Positions 8,482 through 13,918 of a DNA stretch of 14,893 nt are shown here, one piece after another (the stretch's first letter is position 1; each line of letters opens with the position of its first letter). A program made the position numbers and the translations under genes. Under the pieces are notes generated by a model. The model saw only the letters and a program-made list of their open reading frames with translations. It was not told where the DNA came from and made no database searches. This DNA comes from Hyphomicrobium sp. (GTDB taxonomy: Bacteria > Pseudomonadota > Alphaproteobacteria > Rhizobiales > Hyphomicrobiaceae), in contig JAUVPN010000018.1 of NCBI GenBank assembly GCA_030598645.1, forward strand, positions 1-14,893. Direction: 5' to 3'.

Positions 8482-8652
8482 TCACCAACTGGTGTCCAGC
8501 GTTGTCCAGGCAGCAACGATCTTGGGACTCTGGCCGGCGATTAGCACAACACCTGCGGCGGTGATGAGACCGATCAAGATCGAATACTCGACCATCGAGG
8601 CGCCGCGGTTGTCCCGACAGAACCGGGTGACGATAGATTTGAATCTAGACAC
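8482..8652 (-). CDS. Flp-family type IVc pilin, upstream copy
   Basis: This is a 56-residue prepilin with the same leader layout as the other copy (SIVTRFCRDNRG, with a Cys in the leader) and the same cleavage site, G17|ASMVEY. The hydrophobic helix differs slightly (ITAAGVVLIAG) and the protein ends TTLDTSW. The mature form would be 39 residues, short even for Flp pilins. The start is GTG, supported by AAGGAG 8 bases upstream. The stop is TGA at 8482-8484. It may be the major subunit or a paired variant of the downstream pilin; the sequence does not say which. Confidence 0.9.
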   Translation of the reverse strand: MSRFKSIVTRFCRDNRGASMVEYSILIGLITAAGVVLIAGQSPKIVAAWTTLDTSW

Positions 8653-8675
8653 GTGTATTACTCCTTATTCTGGCA

Positions 8676-8690
8676 CTGGGCTTCGCCCAG
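8676..8690 (-). promoter_or_regulatory. Tight hairpin just before the pilin ribosome-binding site
   Basis: On the transcribed strand CTGGGC-GAA-GCCCAG forms a perfect 6-bp stem with a three-base loop. It ends about 23 bases before the GTG start and just ahead of AAGGAG. The GCGAAGC core is known as an extra-stable mini-hairpin. It probably shapes or protects the 5' end of the pilin message. Confidence 0.4.
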
Positions 8691-8769
8691 CTTGATTTGC
8701 GCATGTTTCGATGAAGTCCGCGCGTGTAGTTCAAGCAAGGAGCAAGTGGTTCGCCGAGCTACGAACTTA

Positions 8770-8895
8770 CGCACTATTGCGCATTAAGGAGGCTAACATA
8801 ATTGCAAGTTCGGCATTTTCTTTCCGTTGAAGAAGTTCAAAAAAATATGAAGTTCAGCCATTAAAACAATAGTTTTAATTTACCTATTACTAAGC
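8770..8895 (-). promoter_or_regulatory. AT-rich pilin control region with dyad and GAACTT repeats
   Basis: This stretch between cpaA and the pilins is markedly AT-richer than its surroundings. It has a perfect 8-bp inverted repeat (ATTAAAAC/GTTTTAAT, 8860-8879, 4-base spacer). Direct copies of GAAGTTCA lie at 8832-8839 and 8849-8856, with a related CAAGTTCG at 8805-8812. It is the best place for a pilin promoter and a regulator site. I could not assign reliable -35/-10 boxes. TTAA-type half-sites are present, but none has exact CtrA spacing. Confidence 0.4.
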
Positions 8896-9396
8896 TTAAA
8901 CAATGGGCAATAGGCGCGCAGGTATCGTTATGAGCGAGGCCGAACCAATTGCCAGGCCATAGGGGCAAAGCCCGCGCCGCGCCCAGCGGGGGACCAACCC
9001 GTCCAAATGCACTGAAACCAGATAGAAAATACCTTTATCACTCCATTTCGTCGCCGCGAGAACGCCGAGCGCCAGGACGGCGCCGATCAATGTCGTAAGC
9101 GTGACAAGCGAGAAGATTTGCGACGGTCCGGCCCATAGTGAGACAGCAGTCATTAATTTGACATCGCCGCCAGAGAACCAGCGAAGGGCGAAAAGAAGAA
9201 ACCCGACGGCAAATACGCCGAGCGCCACCAACAAATGGTTCCAAACCGGCATCGAATATTCGGAAAAAGGAATATGCAAAAAGAATAAAACAATCAATGC
9301 GCCGGAAACCCAGTTAGGGATTTTTAGGTGGCGGGCGTCCGTGACCATCGCGTAGATAACGAGGAAGACGAACCCTATCGCAAATAGGTGGGCCAT
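8896..9396 (-). CDS. cpaA: CpaA/TadV prepilin peptidase
   Basis: This is an A24-family aspartic peptidase that cuts the leaders of the Flp pilins and pseudopilins at the inner membrane. With the ATG at 9396 it has 166 residues and about five to six membrane segments. The catalytic aspartates are seen in TDARHLKIPNW (D20) and FSGGDVKLM (D78, the GxGD-type motif); the late CPYGLAIGSA motif is also typical. The ATG is preceded by GAGAGGGA. A GTG at 9426 would add ten polar residues and is less likely. It sits upstream of the pilins, whereas in many alphaproteobacteria cpaA follows them. Confidence 0.93.
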   Translation of the reverse strand: MAHLFAIGFVFLVIYAMVTDARHLKIPNWVSGALIVLFFLHIPFSEYSMPVWNHLLVALGVFAVGFLLFALRWFSGGDVKLMTAVSLWAGPSQIFSLVTLTTLIGAVLALGVLAATKWSDKGIFYLVSVHLDGLVPRWARRGLCPYGLAIGSASLITIPARLLPIV

Positions 9397-9905
9397 AAAT
9401 TCCCTCTCGTCATTTGCTTTCACCACCGTGTGCCGCGCGCGCCCGCGCTACGCCTTAAGCCAAGGCCATGCCATTTGCCGCCCAAACTAAGGCATGAATT
9501 TGTAGGGCGTTGGCGTTGAGCTGGCGTTTGATGCGAACCAACCAGCCATCTGCTAGACTTGGTGCCCAATCTCTGGACAGCCCGGGCGGCGGAATTCCTG
9601 TTGATCGGGTTTGCTCTTAATGACGCCAGTTTCTCGGTCTGCCAGCGCATAGTGTGTGCTTCACCCTGCCTTATGTCCCCGGCAAAAGACAAGTGCACAC
9701 TCCAGCAGCTCTTGAGCAACATTCAATGCCTTGTAGAGATCCGCGCGCGCGGCGGTCCGGTTTGGAGCAGACACTCGTCCTTGTGCCGCTCGACCCATCG
9801 GGACCGCTTCGCATTTCAATCCTTCGCTAGCTGTTTGAAGAGGCCAAGTATACTCATTTTAACAGCCCCTCTCCGAGCTGCTCGCTCTAAGGCGCAGGGC
9901 CGAAC
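9397..9905. other. Gene-poor spacer upstream of the Tad cluster
   Basis: I see no recognisable gene in this ~500-base stretch apart from a possible 45-codon ORF listed separately. Several frames stay open on both strands but lack ribosome-binding sites and family motifs. It may contain the cpaA promoter and decayed coding sequence. Confidence 0.4.
9661..9798 (-). CDS. Possible small hypothetical protein, 45 aa
   Basis: ATG at 9798 to TGA at 9661-9663 gives 45 residues with a plausible amphipathic helix, ADLYKALNVAQELLECALVF, and a basic N-terminus. I do not recognise a family. There is no convincing ribosome-binding site, so it may be a remnant of a longer gene or chance. Confidence 0.25.
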   Translation of the reverse strand: MGRAAQGRVSAPNRTAARADLYKALNVAQELLECALVFCRGHKAG

Positions 9906-10070
9906 TCACTTCGGCCTATAGCAGCTGGTCTCGATCTCGGCCACGAGCTGGCGCATTGACTGACCAGGATACGATGCCTGCCTCTGCAGCCGCGTGTCCA
10001 TCGCAACACCGACTACCTTCTCGATACGAAACGCCATTTTAGTCAGAAACGGCGTCGTCTCGTTTAAAAG
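9906..10070 (-). pseudogene. C-terminal remnant of a HigA-type antitoxin
   Basis: The frame here encodes LLNETTPFLTKMAFRIEKVV followed by GVAMDTRLQRQASY and ends near CYRPK. This closely follows the C-terminal part of XRE-family HigA antitoxins, whose usual text is LLNE..L(S/T)..MA.RIEK.FGV.MDTL.RMQ.SYD.AQ. The N-terminal helix-turn-helix is missing: the frame stays open to about 10250 but reads as unrelated Cys/Arg-rich sequence. Several normally conserved residues (Asp after SY, Phe before GV) are changed. No HigB toxin partner is visible nearby. It is therefore a decayed toxin-antitoxin remnant, consistent with island DNA. The family match is from memory of the motif. Confidence 0.6.
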
Positions 10071-10362
10071 ATCACAAAACTTGCACGGCGCATACATCGT
10101 AAGTTTGACAGGAGGCTCAGGCGCCACTCGGCGCCGAGCAGTTTGCATTAAGCATGACAGGCACACTTGGCGCACAGGTGCTTGCAACTTGCTATGTTGA
10201 GTGAAGTAAAAATTAAGTATTCGCCGTCTGCGAACCTCACGGAGTTGCACCTCATGCTCTCGTCACGAAAATGGACGGCCGGCGACTGATGCATTGCCAC
10301 GGGTTTTTGAATGTGGTGGTGAGAGCACCTGCTAACCTCGTAAGCTAGCCAGCGTAAGTAGT

Positions 10363-11280
10363 ATGCGGAGCAACGTAAGCATCTCTAAAATCATGACGGC
10401 ATTGGGCGCCCTCCTTTGCTTGGTCATGGTGAACGCCACTGCCTGTTTTGCCGTGGGTGTTCCGGCCGCACCGGCCGGGGTTTACGACGACATCAAGCAT
10501 GACGTTGCGCGTCGTGGGGGTGGTGGTGGGCGCATGGCCGGCCGCGGGGGTGGTCGGCGTGGTGGGTTCAGTCGCGGTCGCCGAGGTAGCAGGGCATTCA
10601 AGGGTCGCGGCCATAGAGGCGGGAGGGCCTTTAAGGGTCGCGGCCATAGAGGTGGGAGGGTCTTCAGGGCGCGGAAGAACCGCTTTGATGCATTGCGCGG
10701 TGGCCGTGGCAACCTATTCAATAAATTTCGTAGCCCATATCGAGAAGGGCGTCACGCCTTAGGCAAGTGGGGTAAGCGATATCAATTCAGGGGTCGGAAA
10801 AGAGGGGGGTATCGCGCCATGCGTCACCGTGGACACCGACATGGATTAAGTGGGCGCAGACGGGCTGGGCAGTACGCACACTTCGGTAAGCGGGCAACTG
10901 ATTTCAGTGCCTATTGGCATCGACGGAAGTACGCACGCCATGTGCGCGGCGGCTTCGGACGGCTTCGCCATAGAAGGGGATATTGGTCAAACGATTTGCG
11001 CGGCACGTACCGACGTCACAAGTACGGATATCGTTACCGGCACGGAAACGACTTCCGCGACCGTGACGGCCGCTTCCCTTGGGTGGGTCTGCCCTGGACT
11101 CCTTACTATTTTGGCCCTGAAACCGTGGGCGACTTTGTTTGTCAAAAGCTTTATGAGACTGCTCTCACAGTGGACAATTCTTTCTACTGGGATGACTACC
11201 ACACTTCGTGCGACGATCCTGAGGCCTATCCTTGGTTCGAAGCCTACCTGACCTCACCTGATTTACCTCTGCGAAAATAA
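10363..11280 (+). CDS. Secreted Arg/Gly/His-rich protein of unknown function
   Basis: This is a 305-residue protein that I do not assign to a family. A signal peptide spans about 1-30 (hydrophobic core ALGALLCLVMV, likely cut near ACFA). Residues 50-235 are extremely basic, rich in Gly, Arg, His and Tyr, and include imperfect repeats of RAFKGRGHRGG encoded by a 33-bp tandem repeat. From about 237 the character changes: PWVGLPWTPYYFGPETVG and a tail rich in Asp, Trp and Tyr, with C260 and C283 that could form a disulphide. The ATG at 10363 has no strong ribosome-binding site; a second in-frame ATG is at residue 11. It stands alone, on the opposite strand from the Tad cluster, and ends at a probable terminator. 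Possible roles are cell-surface, nucleic-acid or polysaccharide binding, all inferred from composition. Confidence 0.75.
   Translation: MRSNVSISKIMTALGALLCLVMVNATACFAVGVPAAPAGVYDDIKHDVARRGGGGGRMAGRGGGRRGGFSRGRRGSRAFKGRGHRGGRAFKGRGHRGGRVFRARKNRFDALRGGRGNLFNKFRSPYREGRHALGKWGKRYQFRGRKRGGYRAMRHRGHRHGLSGRRRAGQYAHFGKRATDFSAYWHRRKYARHVRGGFGRLRHRRGYWSNDLRGTYRRHKYGYRYRHGNDFRDRDGRFPWVGLPWTPYYFGPETVGDFVCQKLYETALTVDNSFYWDDYHTSCDDPEAYPWFEAYLTSPDLPLRK
10591..10674 (+). repeat. 33-bp tandem repeat inside the Arg-rich gene
   Basis: Two nearly identical 33-base units run 10591-10623 and 10624-10656, each encoding RAFKGRGHRGG in its reading frame. A third, partial unit ends at about 10674 (RVFRAR). The in-frame length means copy number can change without a frameshift. 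Confidence 0.85.
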
Positions 11281-11283
11281 AGA

Positions 11284-11315
11284 GAGAGCCGGGTTTCACG
11301 CCGGATACTCTTTTT
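11284..11315 (+). terminator. Probable rho-independent terminator
   Basis: Four bases after the stop of the Arg-rich gene, GAG..CCGG pairs with CCGG..CTC around an 8-base loop and is followed directly by TTTTT. The stem has an internal asymmetric bulge, so it is imperfect but well placed. Confidence 0.6.
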
Positions 11316-11567
11316 CTGAGCTTCGGCATCGTAAAACAGTTGAGCTTGAGAGAACGCGAACACGTAGCCTAATGACGCTATACGATGCGCAACATTCGAT
11401 AACCAAAAAATGTTGCCTGCGACGTTCTCGCTATCCACTCAATGGCACACAATATGTTGCTGCTCGGGGAACAGAACCTTAGCGTCGAGAATCTTCCTTC
11501 CAAGCTGGCTCGTCCATGCCATCGCCTCGAGGACCTCCTGCGATTTTTTCTTGCATAGGAGCACACA

Positions 11568-11655
11568 GGAGGGGTGGCTGAGCGGTTGAAGGCGCACGCC
11601 TGGAACGCGTGTTGGCGGGCAACCCCCTCGAAGGCTCGAGCCCCCCCCTCCGCCA
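11568..11655 (+). tRNA. tRNA-Ser(GGA)-like gene with damaged T arm, possibly a pseudo-tRNA
   Basis: The sequence starts GGAGGGG and ends CCCCTCC-GCCA, giving a full 7-bp acceptor stem and an encoded CCA. The D arm (GGCTGAGCGGTTGAAGGC), the anticodon stem-loop with CTGGAAC (anticodon GGA), and a long class II variable arm are all present. The T arm is not normal. When CTCGAGC is aligned to the TTCGAAT loop, only three bases remain for the 3' side of the stem instead of five, and few can pair. The whole is 88 bases, about two short of what the structure needs. It may be a copy altered by integration, or a run of eight C's may be misread. An integrase stump lies 174 bases downstream. Confidence 0.7.
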
Positions 11656-11828
11656 AGCTCATTCTAATCATTACAACTCATTAGAGATCACGGCCCGCCA
11701 ATACGCCGTTTGAAGCAGCGGCCTGCGCAACAATTAACATGCGCGCAAGGACCCATTGCACATCACGCCTCAACTCGAGAACTCACAAAAAGGAGCACAG
11801 AAAGGCGGACGCGGCTAGGGACTATTTC

Positions 11829-11945
11829 ATGACGAAGGCTAATGAGTTGACTTCTGTATTTGTGAAGCAATGCCGTAAGGCTGGTGTTTATCGTGACGGT
11901 CAAGGTCGCATGCTGCGCTTTGAACCGACGGGGACGAAGCGCTAG
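11829..11945 (+). pseudogene. N-terminal stump of a tyrosine integrase
   Basis: An ATG preceded by AGGGA at 7 bases opens a 38-codon frame that ends at TAG. The text LTSVFVKQCRKAGVYRDGQG, followed by RMLRFEPTGTKR, matches the start of the arm-type DNA-binding domain of island and phage integrases, which read LT...V....KPG.Y.DG.GL.L.V.P.G.KRW. The frame stops exactly where the Trp-Val core strand should follow. No core-binding or catalytic domain is visible downstream. Start and ribosome-binding site are intact, so a short peptide might be made, but integrase activity is impossible. Its place just past a tRNA-Ser-like gene fits a former integration module. Confidence 0.65.
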
Positions 11946-11949
11946 GTGC

Positions 11950-12015
11950 CGCGCATTGCTCCCGCACGGGCCTACTTCTTGATCGTGCTGTCTTAAGGCA
12001 CCCGTGAAGTCTCTC
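11950..12015 (-). repeat. Degenerate duplicated segment, copy 1
   Basis: Compared with 13078-13145 this segment shares runs such as CTTCTTGA.CGTGC.GTCTTAAG with scattered differences. On the minus strand both encode LKTARSR followed by basic residues (here SRPVRE, there RRRARE). It is a diverged repeat, not a recent duplication. Confidence 0.5.
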
Positions 12016-12244
12016 AAATAGAAAGCGCAGTTGCGCGGACAGGAGGCAACGTTCTTGCCTCACGCTGAGGCCGACCCAGAGGAGGCTGGCGAGAGTGAAG
12101 GCCAGCGATCCTGTTATTAGTCTCACAAGCCTTCAAATCGCTTGCCAGCTATCCTCGTGTATCTGGCCGTGTGGAGCGGTCGGGATCTAGCCCGCTACCA
12201 TCGCTCGCTGGCTTTCGCTAAGCTACTGCCTCCGGCACGCATCA

Positions 12245-12312
12245 AATTGTTATCTGGCGACCGCCCTATAGATGCCGGAGCGGCTCAAATCGGTGGCGCT
12301 TGCTTTCCTGCG
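12245..12312 (-). repeat. Degenerate duplicated segment with HTH-like text, copy 1
   Basis: This is similar to 13137-13205 (shared ATCTGGCGA.CGCCC.ATA and GCGGCTCA..TCGG.G). On the minus strand the text is DLSRSGIYRAVAR, against DMSRTSVYWAIARWRF in the other copy. This looks like the terminal helix-turn-helix of a serine recombinase (SR.T.YRA), but it is too short to prove. Confidence 0.45.
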
Positions 12313-12558
12313 TTGTCTTGCCCGCCAACCATCGCGCCATAGTTCTAAGGTTTTAGCCTCGCCCACCTGGCTTTCGGACGAGCATCAAGATCAGATCGCC
12401 GACAACTACGAGCAGGCGTTTTTGCCCAACAACTGACCGGCTTGAGGCAACACGTTGACTACGTCGAGCCGCTGCAGGCAAAGATCGTGGCTGGCTTCAC
12501 ACGCCCTGCAATCTTCAGTCTTTGACTGCTGAGGAAAAAATCTCGAAGGGTGCCCGGA

Positions 12559-12867
12559 CTATTTAAACGGGCGATGGTATCGGTATGGTAAGACTTTCTC
12601 GTGCCTCCCCCAGTCCCATCCCCAACTGTGGCGGTAGCAATGACTACTGCAGAGACCAGGCTCATCAGTTCGCCACATGCATCGACGGAAACACTGGCGG
12701 CGCCACGCGCGCCGCCAATCTGCCTTTTCGAATTGGCTCGCGGTGTGGGTCTCAGCGGATAACTTATTCAGAATGCCGCTTGCCGCCGGGGTGGCCTGAG
12801 CCGAACCACCTAAGACAAAGCAGGCCAGCGCAACAGTTACAATAGATAGGGGGACAAGGCGGTTCAT
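12559..12867 (-). CDS. Small secreted protein with twin CX3C motif
   Basis: This is a 102-residue protein of unknown function. The N-terminal signal (LSIVTVALACFVLGGSAQA) is likely cut near residue 25. The mature part is rich in Arg, Trp and His and carries C59-x3-C63-x9-C73-x3-C77, a spacing typical of two helices pinned by paired disulphides. The C-terminus is aromatic (SWGWDWGRH, YRYHRPFK). I chose the ATG at 12867 because the signal starts there and AAGGA lies about 9 bases upstream; the frame also extends ten residues further back. It sits alone between two degenerate repeat copies. A periplasmic or secreted role is inferred. Confidence 0.65.
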   Translation of the reverse strand: MNRLVPLSIVTVALACFVLGGSAQATPAASGILNKLSAETHTASQFEKADWRRAWRRQCFRRCMWRTDEPGLCSSHCYRHSWGWDWGRHEKVLPYRYHRPFK

Positions 12868-13077
12868 CACTTGGGTCCTTCCCGAGTTCTGGCGCATGCG
12901 CTGCCTCAGATACCAGCTTCATGACGCGCGGACCTCAGACTCGCCGCACCTAATGTATAGATCTGGACCATGACGATGTCTGTTGCTCGAGGGCCACAAT
13001 TCTCTGGAATAACTCAGGTAATACGCGGAGCGCTTCATGCAGATCTGCATGAGAACGAGCCCTACAGACGCCAACGG

Positions 13078-13205
13078 CTCGCCAACGTTCCCGGGCGCGC
13101 CTTCTTCTTGACCGTGCCGTCTTAAGCCCCCCTAAAATCTCCATCTGGCGATCGCCCAATAAACACTAGTGCGGCTCATGTCGGCGACCGCCTGATCGCG
13201 CGTTT
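13078..13205 (-). repeat. Degenerate duplicated segments, copy 2 (contiguous form)
   Basis: Here the HTH-like part (about 13137-13205) and the LKTARSR part (about 13078-13145) adjoin, while in the first copy they are about 230 bases apart. This suggests that the contiguous form is the older layout and that the other copy was broken by an insertion or rearrangement. Confidence 0.45.
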
Positions 13206-13268
13206 CAGCCCTAGATCATGCTTTTAAGGCTGCACGGATTCAACGGGCTTCCACGCTCGCTGAGATAA

Positions 13269-13282
13269 CCCGCATATGCGGG
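13269..13282. repeat. Perfect 14-bp palindrome
   Basis: CCCGCATATGCGGG is exactly self-complementary. It precedes the FG-GAP fragment. It could form a cruciform or bind a dimeric protein; nothing else supports a function. Confidence 0.4.
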
Positions 13283-13296
13283 AGCCCTACTGATCT

Positions 13297-13548
13297 TTGC
13301 GCTCGCCCGGCGCAGGCGGCGACCTGGACGCCCTCGTTGCCAACGACGGAGACAAGAAAGTCCTGCTCAATGATGGCACCAGCTCCGTCACCGACGACCC
13401 AAAGCCGCCCGGGTTCACTACTTTCTCAAGGGTCGCCCTCCGCGACCTTGATGGGGATTGCGATCAGCCGGCGGTTTATGAGAACGGCCTCATCAACATC
13501 GATCCGGATGGGCTGTTGCCGGACATAAATGTCGATATGCCGACATAA
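13297..13548 (+). pseudogene. FG-GAP/VCBS repeat fragment
   Basis: The frame encodes GDLDALVANDGDKKVLLNDG and later RVALRDLDGDCDQPAVYENG, the pattern of FG-GAP/VCBS beta-propeller repeats (GDLDGDGDLD..V.N.....V.LNDG). Only about one and a half repeats remain. The only possible start is a TTG at 13297 right after an in-frame stop, with no signal peptide, and calcium-loop residues are altered (RDLDGDCDQPAV where GDGDLDAV is usual). Full proteins of this type are secreted and several hundred residues long. It is best read as a gene remnant. Confidence 0.6.
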
Positions 13549-13554
13549 TGATCT

Positions 13555-13690
13555 AGACCAGTTTTTTTTTAGACTCCTCTTGACCGCGGAGTACTGGTCG
13601 GGTCGCCGACGATGGATGCGACACTGTCTAATGTCTGCTTTGGGTAACAAGCGGACTTCGGGGCATGCGTCAGAAATGTCTGTCTTACAT
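13555..13690. repeat. Bradyrhizobium-type intergenic repeat with nested inverted repeats
   Basis: The plus strand encodes MSALGNKRTSG and the minus strand LLPKADI, text that I associate with a family of dispersed repeats in Bradyrhizobium genomes, often mis-annotated as small proteins. GTCTGCTT/AAGCGGAC (13633-13640, 13649-13656) pair with one mismatch. At 13556-13599 GACCAG/CTGGTC encloses T9 and ACTCC/GGAGT. The repeat replaces the 3' part of the HAD-type gene. Confidence 0.5.
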
Positions 13691-13808
13691 CGAACACTGC
13701 AATGCTCTCTTTCGCCGCTCCAACGTTCCAAGACGGGAACGGATCGCCAGCGGCAAAGACGGTTTGCGCAAACAGCAGAGTAGTGACACCAACAGCAACA
13801 CGAAGCAT
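13569..13808 (-). pseudogene. N-terminal stub of a secreted HAD-family phosphatase-like gene
   Basis: The frame starts MLRVAVGVTTLLFAQTVFA, a clear signal peptide, then GDPFPSWNVGAAKESI. This resembles secreted HAD-superfamily hydrolases that begin DPLPSWN.G..K..I and reach the catalytic DxDGT further on. Here similarity ends near residue 41. The rest (VRQTFLTHAPKSACYPKQ and onward) is the repeat read in this frame, and no DxDGT motif is present. It lies 110 bases downstream of the arylsulfatase on the same strand, a pairing I recall from related genomes. The nearest ribosome-binding-like AAAGGA is too far (about 18 bases). Activity is not expected. Confidence 0.55.
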
Positions 13809-13851
13809 ACGCGTTACGGCAAAAGTTCCTTTGACCTTAATGGATAAATGG

Positions 13852-13881
13852 GACGGCGGGAGGATATTGCCCCCCGCCGTC
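13852..13881 (-). promoter_or_regulatory. Strong GC-rich hairpin after the arylsulfatase
   Basis: GACGGCGGGAGG pairs with CCCCCCGCCGTC over 11 of 12 positions around a 6-base loop. It lies 38 bases past the arylsulfatase stop and before the HAD-type stub. No T run follows on the minus strand, so it may be a 3' processing or rho-assisted end rather than an intrinsic terminator. Confidence 0.5.
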
Positions 13882-13918
13882 GTAGCTTGCTTTCCAAGGT
13901 GGCGAGCAACACCCTTCG

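Larger units (their letters stand above)
11946..12558. other. Degenerate region after the integrase stump
   Basis: No intact gene is recognised here. The left end (about 11950-12015) and a middle part (about 12245-12312) are related to 13078-13145 and 13137-13205. On the minus strand a GTG-started frame (12126 to 11839, 95 aa) has a hydrophobic start, SLAFTLASLLWVGLSV, but overlaps the repeat and has no known family. On the plus strand SPTWLSDEHQDQIADNYEQA (near 12363-12422) looks like a protein fragment that I cannot place. Confidence 0.4.
12868..13296. other. Degenerate spacer with repeat copies and a palindrome
   Basis: No intact gene is recognised here. On the minus strand 12950-13159 is open for 69 codons and ends with a leucine-rich stretch, LHEALRVLPELFQRIVALEQ, which may be a protein remnant. 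Two segments match 11950-12015 and 12245-12312. A perfect 14-base palindrome lies at 13269-13282. Confidence 0.4.

Noticed and set aside
8671..8686. TGGCAC-N5-TTCGC, resembling a sigma-54 promoter
   Set aside because: It is on the plus strand, pointing away from the pilins into cpaA antisense, and lacks a good TTGC(A/T) element. It overlaps the hairpin, which explains it better.
8805..8856. GAAGTTC repeats considered as a CRISPR or iteron array
   Set aside because: Units are only 8 bases, few and unevenly spaced. No cas or replication gene is nearby.
8860..8895. TTAA-type half-sites suggesting CtrA boxes upstream of the pilins
   Set aside because: No pair matches TTAA-N7-TTAA exactly, and such half-sites are expected by chance in AT-rich DNA.
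9559..9921. 120-codon plus-strand frame
   Set aside because: It starts with TTG without a ribosome-binding site, has no recognisable domain, and its composition looks non-coding.
12142..12342. 66-codon plus-strand frame after the integrase stump
   Set aside because: It crosses one of the degenerate repeat copies antisense and shows no continuation of the integrase core domain.
12950..13159. 69-codon minus-strand frame considered as a real small gene
   Set aside because: It overlaps the duplicated segment and shares its LKTARSR text. The start is arbitrary, so it is treated as a remnant.
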